A stretch of 64,000 nucleotides of DNA, taken from NCBI GenBank assembly GCA_000697355.1, contig JNEN01001205.1, positions 98,997 through 162,996 of the forward strand, read 5' to 3'. The DNA comes from Syncephalastrum monosporum B8922 (lineage: Eukaryota; Mucoromycota; Mucoromycetes; Mucorales; Syncephalastraceae). Positions within the stretch are counted from its first letter, which is position 1, and each line of letters begins with the position of its first letter. Shown here piece after piece: positions 1 to 12,533 of the stretch. The position numbers and the translations under genes were made by a program. The notes under the pieces were generated by a model. The model did not search any database, had not been told where the DNA came from, and worked only from the letters and a program-made list of their open reading frames with translations.

Positions 1-2967
1 CCTGTGCTACGCCCCTCATACACAAACACACGCGCCTTTACACCTTACCTTCGGCTTCTTGCCGATGTGCTACGCTGACGTCCGCGACTTTTACACACCC
101 ACACTCACACATAACACTCTCACTCTCACTCTCACTATACACACATGACCTCCCCCCTTGCCTCATCCGTCTATCGGCCTCACCCAACATGGCAATGTTC
201 CGAGAGACAATCAAAAGTAGTATGCCTATTTCATTCAGTTGTATATGGAAGAAACTCATACACACACATATAGACATGACGAAAAGAGGAGGACCTTGAA
301 AATTCCCTAGTGCACTAACCGGTAGTCGTGAAGGTGCTGATATTGTTACGACCGCGCGTTGTGAATTAATCTTTTTCTTGTTTGCTATCCGGACGATGGA
401 CAGATCGCGTCGGCCACAGAGCTCAAACTCCCTCCTTACTCCTCTTTGGACTCTAAGTGCCTTTGTTATGTTCCACCCGGAGCAGTGATCCGCCTACCGG
501 TACCCTCGGAACGTGAAGACAGAGATATTTGCAAACCTCCTACATGATTGTTATAGCCCCCTTTTTTTTTATAAAAAAAAAAAGACAGGAGAATATAAAA
601 GGGTCCTTGCAAGCGGCACAATGCTCTCAGCGGGGATACACTGGTCCCGTTACTTGAATATGTATAGTAACGAGCACACACCTATATTCGGATATACCCA
701 ATACCTGCCATGATGAGCACCCATCATAATAAGTAATAAGCGACCAACACGTTGCGGACGCCACCACCGTCAAAAAAAAAAAGAAAAAGAACGCATGCGA
801 CAGCAGCAGACGAATGGCCGAGACCTCGCATACCTCCGCAGCTTACCAGCCTAGCAGTGATTATAATTTTACCGCCTGCATACATACATCATGGCTGGTT
901 CACAGCATCCAATCAGTACCCTGATATTACCATGCAACACGTCGAGGGTGACCCATGACGAAGCATAAAACATGCATCATCACATTTAGCCAACCTGTCG
1001 TGCTTGGCGTATACGCGCACTCAAACCCCGGGCCCCCCTCGGGTCCTCCGTCTTTGCTCCAGCTGGTTTTCGTGGAGCTGTAACATAGCAGGGAGCCACC
1101 CAAACTGTTGTGATCGAAAGAGAGAGCGCGTGCACATGTTTTTGTCTCTTGCATCTCAGTATCAAAATGCTGTAGTCTCGAAACGATACACATTCGCTAT
1201 ACACAACGCATATCCTTGGCACATAAATCACTGATTTCGTTTGTTTTAGTTAATATGATCTTGACATGAAAAATTTTTTCTTGTGTTCCTTTTCTTTCTT
1301 TTTCTCTGTGAGACACGCCCCTCTTACGCCATCATTGACAAACTAGATGAGCTCTTTGTCGACCGAATAGCCGAGCAGGTAAGACATGCGAATTAAGGTA
1401 TGGAGAAAGGTTACACATGGCGTGTTTTTATTTGCTAGGCCTGAAAGATAGGCTAGATGGTGAAGATGGAGGCGAGACAGGTCAGGAGCCCGCACTTACT
1501 TAGGTGCGATGCGATGCACCGGTGTATTTCTAAGTCGAGTAACCCGAAGACAGCTTGTTTGTTTCTCTTCTGCTCTGAAAAAGGTTGCTGGGTACCTTTA
1601 TTAATGCTTCTAATGAGCCTACCTCTCTATAACAGGTTGGCCTAGCCGCACGCGAAAAGACAATAACAGGGAAGCAACGGAGTCTGCTTCCGATCAGACC
1701 TGTTTCGTATGTCATGCCCAAGGTGCCTTCTGTACTTTGCTCTAGGTTTTCAGATAAGTACGGTCGCTTAGAGCGACTGCCACCCTCACTGCTAGTGTGC
1801 ATTACGGGCGCATGGTATTATGTGATATTCAGGGAGACATTCGACCAAATTATAAGGTGGAATGCACTTTAAGACACACGGCTTAGATGAGCGTCGGGTA
1901 CTCTCGTATTCTTCACAAGGGTCACCCTGCCGCCTGTCTATACAACCAGACCCCGATCAGCTCATCTCGCTGGTTTTCCAGCTTTCTTTTTGCCAATGCC
2001 CATACCAGGGTGGCCCGGGCGAGGAGCTAGGATCGCCGATGCAATGACAATTTTTTTTTTTAGATTCCAGTCAGGATCTTTTTTTTTTTTATTCTTTGTG
2101 CTCGACAGGCACGGGGACGGAATGGACTGTATACAAGTTATTATAAAGAAGATTCAGGACAGAGTTTAGCCATGTAACGCGATCGCATGGCGAAGAGATC
2201 CTGGCGATATGAACCTTAATGTGAAGGCCCTTTATGTGTCTGATTTGCCGATTGCACCGCAAGGCAGGTAACTTCTTTCTCTGGAGTGACCCCCGATCAA
2301 AGACAGTGAGTGGGCGTCATGGGCACACACAGTTTACTTCTGTATCCTGAACGGTCGATTTAAAGACCGCGATCATTTCACAATGAAATGGAACATTTGT
2401 CCCACCTTCAGTGTCTTCCTTACACTGTCTCCTTGGTCGACCACCTAGCTGTCTTTGGTGTTCCTGGCTGGGCGACCCTTCACGTCTTTATAGTTGCTCA
2501 CATGAGATTTTGACTAATTTACGCGCGATCATGCACATACAGTAGTAAAGTTAGCTACTATCAGAAGGTGCACATGATGATAATACAGTGTGTTATATGG
2601 ACAAGGCGGACGGTTCTAGAAGAGAAAGTGTAAGGATCTGCGTCTCCTGACCTCCCAAGAGCTTAAAAAAATAGCTCGGTCAGGCGTACAGAGTGGACAC
2701 TGCTTCATAGGCGTCATGATTCATATATATGCATCTCTGTATTTTGGAATTATGAGATTATATGATGGGTGGTTCGAAGCGGCGGAAAACAAAGGCAATT
2801 CCCGCTTCTGTGGTTGCTGTGATTTTGAGTGAATTTGAGCGGGTGGCATCATGAGCGGGTGGAGTGTCGAGTGTTGTTCCCTCTCACCACACCCCCCTAT
2901 TTTCTCCAACGAAAGCCCCACCCCGCCCTCTGCTGAATCTTAGCTGTCTAGAATACACTCTATCGCC
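1..2967. other. Left flank with no supported gene
   Basis: No open frame here shows a recognisable domain or exon pattern. There are CA/CT-rich microsatellite-like stretches near 80-145 and several A or T homopolymers (about 559-583, 772-787, 2048-2090). A short stretch at about 1328-1378 reads like an exon (acidic and helical, ending before a GTAAGA donor), but I cannot link it to other exons. The last few hundred bases probably include the ARS2 promoter and 5' UTR. Confidence 0.4.
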
Positions 2968-5556
2968 ATGTCTGATCGGCAACCGTTGTCTCCTGTGAGA
3001 CATAGTGAAGAAATGGCTCCTTACAGTGCCTCTGAACATAATGGCCGTGATTTTTCGGATGAGGACTACCCTCCACGGTCTCATGGCCGCGAAAAGTTTC
3101 GTCGAGAACGTAGCATCGATCGTGACCAAGGGTATTATGGAAGAGCAGGCGAAGACTACGGAGATCGTTATGATCGCAAGAAACGCATCCGCCGTAGTGT
3201 TACCCCTCCGGATGGTAAACCAAATATGACGACAGGTTATCAGAATGTTGTTCATTTTGTTCTAGACCGTAGACATATTAAACGTCGAGCGTCATTAACG
3301 GGTGGCTACAGTCGAGCGATGCCGCCGCGTGGGTCGCATGAACGGGATCTCAGAGACGGCGACTACCGGGACGGTGACCACTACATTCCAAATTATGACC
3401 GCGATGGCTACTCGCCAGCACCACGTTACAGTTCTATGCCAGAACACAGCAACTCATTTAGCGGTGGTTCTGGCTCTGGAAGCGGCGGCCATAGTTATCC
3501 TGTGATGGGTACGCGCAGCTTCTTGGCACCTGACTATGACTAACTGACTGACTGACTTCGTTCTGTAAGACATGATGAATCCCTCGATAATGGGCGGGAA
3601 CAGCTGGAACATGGGCCGGATGCCGCCCGTCGACATTGAGCAATTGGACTACGTCGTCTCCTTCAAGCAGTTCACCGAGTATCTTCGCCACACCCACCCA
3701 CGAAGTCACTTTGACGATGATGAGATCCAGAAACGCTACGGCCGATACAAGGAAAAAGTCACTACCAAACAGCTTGCTGCATTTTTCGAGGCCAACAAGG
3801 ACAAGCAGTGGTTCCAGGAGAAATATCATCCGTCATTCTCACAAGAACGTTCGGCCGATGTCAAACGCCGGCGACGCCTGCTCCTCGAGAGCTTCTTGAA
3901 AGATCTCAAGGACGGCAAATATGATGATGTCTTGTACGACGCGTCATCCCACAAGCAAGATGAAGATATCAAGGAAGCGACAGAAGAGCCTCAAGAAGCC
4001 ACAGCCGACTCCACGGATGCGCCTGCAGAGGAACTCGTTAATCACTTGGTTATCAAAACCGTCCCGCCAACGATCGCGCGACAGAAAATAATTGAGGTAA
4101 TGGATAAAAGGAGCAATTCTCGATATATGATTCTTATACAACACGTATCTTCAGATGTGTCAAGGAGTTGAAGGTTTCGATAGCGTTGTGCTATCCGAAC
4201 CAAGCCCCTTGAAGAAGTTTCATCGTGTTGGTTGGATCCACTTCAAAGAAGGCACCGACATGCGCAAGGCATTTACAGCCCTGGATAACCAAAAGATTGA
4301 CGACTTTACCTTCCACCTTGCCCTCAACAAAAAGGATCACGATCAGCAGCGACCCACAAAATTGGCGCCTGAGACTACATGTCGTCGGGCACGTTTACAG
4401 CAGGACTTTAACCAGGCCCAGGAGCTGTCTCGGGCACTGGAGCTGGAGCTTGGCGATGATGTCAATGCTTTGGAAGCTGTGCTAGATCGAGCTAAAGAAG
4501 TCATTGCGAAGCAGAAAGATACCGAAACTGAAAAGCCCGATGAATGGGAGCTGAAGAAAGAGTTGGACATGGTTCTTGCTTATTTAAGACGAGTGCATAT
4601 GTACTGCTACTACTGCAGCATGGAATGCGACTCTTCAGAGGATCTTAATCGCCGCTGCGCCGACCCACATGCACGGAAGGTGCCTAAAGGAAGTGAGGAG
4701 ACAGACTCCAAACAGGCATCTCGAGCAGAACGTGCAGGTAAGATGAAGGCAGACTAAAGTGACCAAACGAACTGAAAGTGACATCCATTAGCCAACCAAT
4801 TGTTGCGGACTCTTGATCAAAAAATACACCTCCGTACGCATACCCCGGACGACACAGAGTTGCAAAAAATGGGTGGCAAAAGCGAACAAAAGTGAGCTGA
4901 TTGCACAGAAAAAGCATCGGATTTATGTTAACAAACGTTCGCAGGGAAATCGACACTTTCATTGAAGCCCATGTCCAGAAGGAACACGAGGCCAAGTTTA
5001 AGTGTCGGGTTTTGGAATGCTCCAAGGCCTTCAAGGGCTTCGAATTCGTCGAGAAACATATTCGTGCCAAGCACCCAGAACAGGTGGATAAAATTAAGGA
5101 AGAAGTCCGGTTTTACAATAATTATGTCTGCGACCCGAATCACCTGATACAAAGTGGCCCTCAGCAGTCGCAGCAGAATGCGAACGGTCTCCCATTCCCG
5201 TCGTTTATGATGCCGGGTGTCAATGGTAACATGCGACCTCCACCAGGTTTGGCAGCCATGCAGGCCGCTGCAGTGGGTACACCGTACGATCAGATCCCCC
5301 GGATAGGCTTCAGTGGAAACCTCGGACCCCGTGGGCGTGCAGGTGGCGCTGCTGGCGAGCGCTTTGCTGCTGCAGCTACTGTTGGTGGTGGCGCAGGTCG
5401 TGCAGGGTAAGCTTACAAAGTAATAGTGGTACTCAGTATACTCATGATATTAGGATGGACCTGGACGAGCCCATGCCGCGCGACCCGCGCCAAGTCAAGT
5501 CCTATGTGGACTTGGACGCACCTGCGGAGGGTGATGCCAACATCAATTTCTTCTGA
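2968..5556 (+). CDS. ARS2: ARS2/SERRATE-like RNA-processing zinc-finger protein
   Basis: Nuclear adaptor of the cap-binding complex that steers nascent capped RNAs to maturation, export or decay. My model has six exons: 2968-3508, 3570-4096, 4155-4737, 4792-4891, 4945-5406, 5454-5556. All junctions keep frame, giving about 771 aa. The N-terminus is Arg/Asp/Ser-rich. The Ars2 N-terminal domain follows at about residues 200-310 (motif LDYVVSFKQFTEYLR), then the central RRM-like region with KKELDMVLAYLRRVH and CYYCSMEC. The single zinc finger starts near residue 603 (CRVLECSKAF...HIRAKH) and is followed by the family-typical YNNYVCDPNHL. The tail is Gly/Pro-rich and ends in an acidic peptide, as in the family. 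A stopless 51-nt segment at 3215-3265 has splice-like ends and may be an additional intron. It converges on the transporter downstream. Confidence 0.93.
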
Positions 5557-5791
5557 GGCGTTTCTGGTTAATGGATGGTTATTACATAAAGGACTTTGTG
5601 TATTGAGTCAAACAGAAAACCATGAGAACGCTTGGCGGCTTCCTCTCATTTTGGAGTGGCGTTTTTATATGTGTAAAGTAGTTACAATGTGAATACAGCA
5701 TATCTAGTGTACAGTACGAAATGAAAGGCAAGGAATGATATAATACAAGGAATGTAAGGATGGGTAAGAAATGCAATAGATAGTAAGCGTT

Positions 5792-7519
5792 TTAGATACG
5801 GAAACGATGATCGAGGCGATCACTACCCTGGTCAATTGTGGTCGCGCGGTAAGTCTCGCGCTCTTGTTCCGTCATGGCGTTCCACTTGCGCTCACGATAG
5901 CGGTTGGTAAGGATGTATCGAAAACGGATGGATGTGAAAAGGAGAAGGGCAGCCACATCAAGGGCGACATTAACGGTGTTACCAGTGAAATAGCGTGGGA
6001 GATCGTATGTCTGATAAATGTAGGCACCGGGAACACTGCAGATGTTGGCTGCGCCAATGATGGCGCCAAGAGCGAGCGCCCGCTTTCCTGAAGGTGCCAC
6101 ATTTGACGACATCCAGGCAATATGCATACCATGCCAACTAGGAGCAGCAGCCGTCACCATGGCCGCCGCAAAAAGGCTCCAACGGTCGGTGCCTACTGGC
6201 AGTGCGCGTAGAGCGATATAGCCCGCGAGCTGCCAGATTACGCTGATCACGATATGCAAGCCGACATCACCATATCGATCCGAGCTCCACGCAATTAGAA
6301 TTGAGAATATACCATTGACAATATATGAGGGTGCAGTCAGCAAGTTTGCCGTCGTGGTCTCGAAACCGGCGCTTCGGATGATACTCGGCAGGTAAGTTTG
6401 GATAGGTGTAATAGGCATGTATGCCACGAAGGTGGCAACCAGGTGCATCCACACTTTGGTATCCTTGAGAAAAAGCTTGATGTCCTTGATACCAACAAAT
6501 TGATGGTGTTCGGTCTTCGCCTTGTCATCCTTGATTAAGCGTGTCACGGCAATTTTCGTAAGTCGCTCGTCATTTTTGAACCAGTCTCCAGTGAAAAACC
6601 TCTTGGTTTCTGTGGGAGATCGAGGCAAGTAGAAACTTTAACTATAGTGAGCTTCCTTACTTCATATCAAAGTTTGAACTTACAATGCGAAGAAACCCAC
6701 GACATGGGTCATCAAGCCATCGATAAGGAAGAGCCACTTCCATCCATAGAGGTTGGCAATGCCACTCATACGAAAGATACCGAATGAGATAACGCCCGAG
6801 AAAGCGGATGCAAGAGATTGGATGCCCCAGAACCAGGCCAGACGAGTAGCAAGCTCGTTAGATTTGTACCAGCCTGTGAGGTAGACTAGACACGCCGGAA
6901 TGAAGCCAGCTTCGGTCAGCGCGATAAGCATACGTACAGCGATAAATCCGCCAAAGTTCTGGACAAACAACATAGTGTTAGGTGTTATCCACTGAACATC
7001 CTACTTCACTTACATGAATAAGAGCATGAGCCCAAGTGACGATAGCCCACGAGGACATGAGGATAGGAATCCAGCGATGGGGTCCGATGCGTTTGGCTAT
7101 TACGTTGGCGACAAGTGTGACAATCGTGAATATGATGGAATACACCATGATGGTATTGTTGACATCGTCATTGGTAAACCCCAAATCGGCCGCCAGGTTG
7201 TCCGAGACGGCGTTGGCTGTTATCATGGAATGTTGGTAAGAGCAGAGAAAATAAAAAGTAATCAGAACTTACAAAGATTAGTACGGTCCATGTTGAGAAC
7301 GAAGGACATGACAAGTATGAGGGGCATGAGTCGAATATCTAGTATTCGTATCACGCGCGCTTCTTCCTCGCGGGTCCACTCGAGGTCTTCGTCGTAGCCT
7401 TTAGTGGCAATGATGGTCGAGTCACCGGACTCGGAATCTCCAAGAGAGCTGAAGGAATCCACCTTTTTGTGCACGGTGCTGCTATCGAGATACGCGTCTT
7501 GTTTCTTGGTGTCTGACAT
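5792..7519 (-). CDS. MFS transporter, anion:cation symporter (allantoate permease/Dal5-like) family
   Basis: Predicted 12-TM plasma-membrane importer of small organic anions, the family that includes yeast allantoate and nicotinate permeases. Exons on the minus strand: 7273-7519, 7014-7216, 6684-6958, 5792-6635, giving 522 aa. Features seen: a hydrophilic N-terminus, then the family hallmark region around RILDIRLMPLILVMSF and LNMDRTNL, NAVSDNLAADLGFT, the RxLxALTEAGFIPACLVYLTGWY segment of TM4, and a long second half ending in a basic tail. The last splice acceptor (AAAG) is the weakest junction. Substrate cannot be read from sequence. It faces ARS2 tail to tail with a 235-bp gap. About 2 kb without a gene lies upstream, which may hold its regulatory region. 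Confidence 0.88.
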
Positions 7520-9491
7520 GTGTGCTCAATCAGAAGCTCAAAAGAGAGAGAGATGTGGAGAACCAAGATAGAAATGATAGTGACCATTGTGTCAGTCTGG
7601 CCTTTTATAAGATGGCGCACACTGACGACAATGGCGTATAGTATGTGCGCAATTGATCGTGTGTTCAAGCAAGCGGGTGGCAAATATTCATGAGAAATTG
7701 CACAATCGTTCAAGGTGGGTTTGCGAAAATGACACCATACTACGCTTCGTGTCCAACCTTTCTGCTCCACTTTAACTTCTCCTATATCATCTTCAGTGCT
7801 ACTTCTTCTATCCTATACTACTTTAAAAAGCTACTTGCACTGCAAAGATGCAGTATATCTCTTCGAGTTATGTATGTACCTGCATTCATGCATCTCTGGG
7901 ACAACACGCGTATTCTCATTTTTATTAAACTTTTGGGTAAAGCAGCATCCAACGCATTTCAGGCCCCGCGAACACAGATTGGCACACGCGTGCCCAAGAT
8001 TGCGCAATCATCTCGTTTTCAAACAACGTAACAGATCGCAGGTGCCAACAAATCACTGTATCGAATATTTAAACTATGTATCCTGTCTTGAATTATACTG
8101 CATCGCTTGGCTTTCTGCTGCTCCGAAGTGATGTACATTGTATTTCAATCTTCTTGTTAGCTTTCATCTACATGGAATATTTATCTGACTTCATAAACAA
8201 TATTTGTCTCAAAGTGGTAAACACAAGTACACTGTACTGACTTGTACCTACAGCATGATGCAGAATGTCTGTACCTCGGTATTCAAGCTTGGAGAACAGG
8301 TATCTTACCAATCTTATTGAAAAACGGAGATTTATCTTTGTTTATCTCCTACCACTGCCGACCACTCTTTGCATGCACACATCCAAGCAGCTTATCTTTG
8401 AGATAAACAATGTTTGTGATTTGCGAAACACAGCCAAAATGTAAGCTGAGAAGAGGTCAGCATACCCATACTCCATTTGCAGCTGTTTTGCGACTATGTA
8501 ATTTACATTAGCTATACACAGTCAGGCAGAGTCACCAACTAAAAATCTAAACATACGTTTGACGAGCAGTTTCTGCAATGACAGTGCTAGGCAAAGAACC
8601 GTTACGACTGCTGGTGGTGGCTAGCATATAGTTTAGCTCTGAAAGAGCTTGTGGTAGATCTGCTGAAGAGAATCATTTCTACAAAATTGGAAGCGAAAAT
8701 GAAAAAAAAAAAAAAAAATATGTATATGGATCTACTTTATGTCCTGGATCTGGCGGTAGCGCGGTAATCATAAATTAAAAAATCCGTTGAAGGACATCGA
8801 AAGGCATCGTCACAGAGAGAGGCGGTAATGGTGTTTTTATAAGAGAGATGAAGGACTTGATAAGAGCACGAATGCGATTTCTCAGGTTTATCCGATTAAT
8901 TTCTGGCCACGTATACCTGCCTGCATCGATTGAATTCGAGATAGCGCGTAATTTTGAGAAAATTCTCGCCATGGAGTGGTGGAAGGCGGTTTATATAAGG
9001 CAGTCGCTGGACCGTGTATCCAAGCCTTCTCGGGAGCAGCGGATTAGCTGGATTTCTGCGCTTGACTCCAGTGCTATACTTCTTTAAAAGGCGTTTCTCA
9101 AGGATCGAAACATGTACGAGCTGTAAATTCGTGGCCGGTAGGAACGACTTGATAGCCGATATCGGCAACAGATTGAATAGAGTTGTTGTGGAAGAAGGAC
9201 GAATAGGGAAAATACTTGAATGATAGAATAACAACTTCCTGTAGAAGAGAAGCGAATGCAGTCGATATGCACAGAAGTGCCTCACTTGCATCATCCAAGA
9301 CCATACAAAGATAGATTCGTGTAACGATCTGCGAGAAAGAGGGAGCGCGCGTGCGTGCATCAAGCCAATTGCCTTTCTTCAAACTGAATGTTGTAGCACA
9401 GGCGCCCACAGACTTTCAATTGTTTTAGACCTTTCTTTCTATACTTTTTCTTCTCTTCCAATTCAACCTAAATCAACTGGGACATTCTATT
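7520..9491. other. Gene-free interval between MFS transporter and septin
   Basis: About 2 kb with no supported gene. GATA/TATC-containing stretches occur at about 8330-8420, including a near-palindromic TTATCTTTGAGATAA. A + strand frame at 8848-9087 (79 aa, with an open extension upstream of the ATG) has a protein-like composition, but I recognise no domain and see no splice partners. The last 80 bases are pyrimidine-rich 5' leader of the septin. Confidence 0.4.
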
Positions 9492-11348
9492 ATGCCATTG
9501 GTAAGGAGTTGTCTTTCCGAATCATACACATTTGGTAGTCTGTTCTCATGTGTGTTCGAATGTGTACTGTCACCATTCCCGCCATCACTCGTGTTTTTTA
9601 GGAGCACGCTTTGCAAACGAGGTATGTGTATCAAAGGCTAGAGAGTTGTAGCTATGACGACTCATATTCTATGGCAGAGGCACATTTCCTGACCTGGGAC
9701 CCTGGAAGCAGCATCCTCATCGGCCCGTCTCCCTCACTGCACCGCTTGGTGTCGAAGCTTTTGCACGCCAGGCCCGCACACGAGCCCGGCGTATGCCGTA
9801 CCAGCTAAACGTCATGGTCGTTGGTAAAAAAGAGGATACAATTGCGATCAAGAAAGGGCCATATATATTTATTTTATTTGCCTTTCAGGTGAAAGCGGCC
9901 TTGGCAAGTCCACTTTTATGAATACGCTCTTTAATACCGACCTCCACGAGCAGCATCCAAAGGTACCACAAGATACAAAGACGGTCGATATCACACCTCT
10001 TCATTTCGGTACGTAAGCCATAGGATAGAGACACAGGCAACATTTTGGATTTGTGATTTAATTTTACAATTTTTGGATTGATCATCGTGGTACAGAGCTC
10101 GAAGAAGAAGGCATCAAGCTGCATTTATGCCTCATTGATACCCCTGGTTTCGGTGATCGACTCAACCGTGAGGAAGAGTGTGTGTCTGCCTATACACGAA
10201 TATGCCTCCTATGACTAACTCTGTACTTTATAGCGTTCAGCCGATATTAGAGTACATTGATGCACAATATGACGTCTACTACGAAACGGAGCGGACTGCC
10301 ACATTTCGCCGCCAGATCAACGATACCCGTGTTCACATGTGCCTCTACTTTATCCAGCCAACAGGTCATCAGTATGTACACCCTGTCGCTTTATATGGTT
10401 GTGTTCATGGCTCATTGCGATTTTTAGCCTGAAAGAGCTCGATATCGCTACTCTGAGGGAGCTCTCCACGAAACTTAATGTGGTCCCCGTCATTGCAAAG
10501 GCGGATACACTCACTAAGGAAGAGCGCATCGTTTTTAAGGAAGCCGTAAGTTGAGCTCCATTATGAATAGTCCGTGTCCTTACATCGTCTGTGCAGATCC
10601 TCCAGGATTTACACGATCATAACATTGCCATATATCCAACAGCCTACCCGGACTACCGTGATCCGTATGACTCCATTGAGGTAGATATTCAAATGCAAAT
10701 CTGAGTTCAGGCGTTCATACCGCGATAGAAACACATCCCTTTCGCAGTTATGGGTAGCAACGATTTTGTTCCATCAAAAAAGTCTGACAAGCTTGTGCGT
10801 GGCAGAGAATACCGCTGGGGAACAGTGGAAGGTACACAGCACATGAAACAGTGAATAGTCGGATACTAATCTGCCGCTACCTTTTTAAGTGGATGATCCG
10901 GAACATTGCGACGTTGTTTATCTTCGGTCATTGTTGGTGGAGGAGTGCATGCATGAACTCAAAGAACTCACACATGGACATCACTATCATGACCACCGAG
11001 CTCGCATTCTACGTGGCCATGGTCGCGCTGATTCCCTTTTGGAATGCGACGAAGAGTATGACACTCGCGTGACAAAAGTAAAAGAGCGCACGATGGCTGA
11101 ATTCAAGGACAAGGAAAACAACATGCGTAATGATTTTGTCGATATGGTGAAGAACACCGAAGATGGATTGCGCCAGCGGGAGCAAGAGGTAGGAGTGTAT
11201 GATGATGTATCGGCAACCGTTTGCTTACCAACTTTTTAATAAGCTGCAACGCAAGCGGGACGAGATGATGAGTGAGTTGGAAGACCAGCAGCAGCAAATT
11301 GCACAGCTTGAAAAAGAGCTTACTCGGAAACTCTCCCTGCGGCAATGA
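9492..11348 (+). CDS. Septin GTPase
   Basis: Filament-forming GTPase used for cortical rings, septa and hyphal shape. The model has eleven exons: 9492-9500, 9602-9621, 9678-9823, 9889-10008, 10096-10177, 10234-10371, 10428-10545, 10597-10680, 10729-10831, 10890-11188, 11244-11348. They encode about 407 aa. Motifs seen: P-loop GESGLGKST, G3 DTPGFGD, septin YIDAQYD, G4 AKAD, and the septin unique element around SNDFVPSKKSDKLVRGREY...WG. The C-terminus is a charged coiled coil (roughly the last 75 residues), as in Cdc3/Cdc11/Cdc12-type septins. The first two exons are very short (9 and 20 nt), so the start rests on frame continuity from the ATG at 9492. The donor after exon 5 (GTGTGT) is uncertain by a few bases. 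I do not assign a septin subgroup. Confidence 0.92.
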
Positions 11349-11673
11349 GACGTAGCTCCCTCGTCAGCAGCAAATAGAGCGTAGCCGCCTTGCTCTTACC
11401 TTCTATAGAAACCGTAACTAGCATACATATCTATCTACTCTACTTCTACTCTCTATTAAAAAAATGTTGAAGACTCTTCTACTCCGAAAAATCATAGGAG
11501 AAATAAGGAAATTAGTTCTGACGTGCCTTTCCTGACACCATTCTACATATACCATTGTATACGTCGTCCCTTCAATGACATACAAGTTACTTGTATTTGG
11601 TATTTACATACTGTATACGGTATGTATATCTGCATACACATAGCGGAAAGCCTTGCAACATGATTCTTGCGCA

Positions 11674-11891
11674 ATGTTCCTATCGATAACTGGGTACGAA
11701 GCCCCCGACAAAGGGGTCTGGGGCCTTAGGCCCAGCTAGCCTTCGACTCGAACAGGAGAGCCCCGAAGAGCAAGTGCAAGCTGTGATGGCCCACAGCTGC
11801 ACGGGACATGGCTTAACCGCAAAAGATGCAGCTTGGAGTGTTACGAATGACCGCAGCAAACGAAGTTTCGTAGGCTAGTTATCGCAACATA
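11674..11891. ncRNA. Candidate structured RNA or foldback element
   Basis: A GC-rich island of about 218 nt in AT-richer spacer between septin and the RRM gene. Its ends are complementary: ATGTT(CCTAT)CGATAACT near 11674-11691 pairs with AGTTATCG(C)AACAT at about 11877-11890, and GGGTACGAAGC pairs with GTTTCGTAGGC, apart from two or three mismatches. Inside are further perfect stems: CCCC/GGGG at 11703-11716, GGGCC TTA GGCCC near 11721-11733, CTTCG/CGAAG at 11741-11768, and AGCTGTG/CACAGCT near 11779-11799 flanked by GTGC/GCAC. No open frame covers it. I could not match it to RNase P, MRP, SRP, U3 or a spliceosomal RNA. A small foldback transposon is the alternative. Strand is not determined. 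Confidence 0.4.
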
Positions 11892-12021
11892 TCATTTGGT
11901 TTAAATGTTTGTGGTGCTTTTCTCACAAGAAATCAACGCTGAATTTTAGGTATGATTTTTTTCGGGTGGGCTGCCATATACACTTTCTTTCGTGAGCAGC
12001 ATCCACACCACAAAAAGGGAC

Positions 12022-12533
12022 ATGACAAGTGTTAATTCGGACAGCAAGAAAACACTGTTTGTGGGCAAGTCTACAAGTAATTCCAGCAATGACCTTGAGT
12101 TAACATTCTGAGCTGATCTAGGAGGCCTCAGTCAAGACACGACAGAAGCAATCCTGCATGCTGCGTTTATCCCCTTTGGCGACATTATCTCGATCCAGCT
12201 AGCTAGCGATCCCGGCTCACGTACGCTGAAGTGCCTACACTCGACAATGAACTAATAAGTGCTTTATCAGACAACGAGCATCGCGGCTTTGGTTTTATTG
12301 AATACGAAGAAGCGGAGGATTGCGATGCAGCGATCGACAACATGCATCAAGCCGAGTTACTTGGACGCGTACTCAAAGTAAACAAGGCCAAACCACAGAG
12401 AATTGCAGCCGCAGCAAATCGGGCAGTGTGGACTGAAGACGAGTGGCTCAAGAAGTACGCCAACCCGGACAACAAGGATACCGCTGAGGAAGAAGTTCAT
12501 TCACCTACAGGGCCACCGCCGCCTTCTCCATAA
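12022..12533 (+). CDS. RRM protein related to cyclophilin E N-terminus, lacking the PPIase domain
   Basis: RNA-binding protein of 134 aa from exons 12022-12064, 12122-12220 and 12271-12533. A single RRM spans residues 12-90: RNP2 TLFVGGL and RNP1 RGFGFIEY are both visible. Downstream, [13 protein letters not shown] matches the linker that follows the RRM in cyclophilin E (PPIE/Cyp33). The protein then ends in an acidic Pro-rich tail instead of a peptidyl-prolyl isomerase domain, and I see no isomerase coding sequence in the next 1.7 kb. The first intron starts with GC (GCAAGT), the only donor that joins the two halves of LFVGGLSQ in frame. A role in spliceosome or chromatin RNA binding is inferred from the family. 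Confidence 0.82.

Noticed and set aside
1328..1450. Exon-like stretch reading KLDELFVDRIAEQ followed by a GTAAGA...TTTGCTAG intron
   Set aside because: After the putative intron the frame ends within two codons, and no upstream exon or start could be joined; too short to support a gene.
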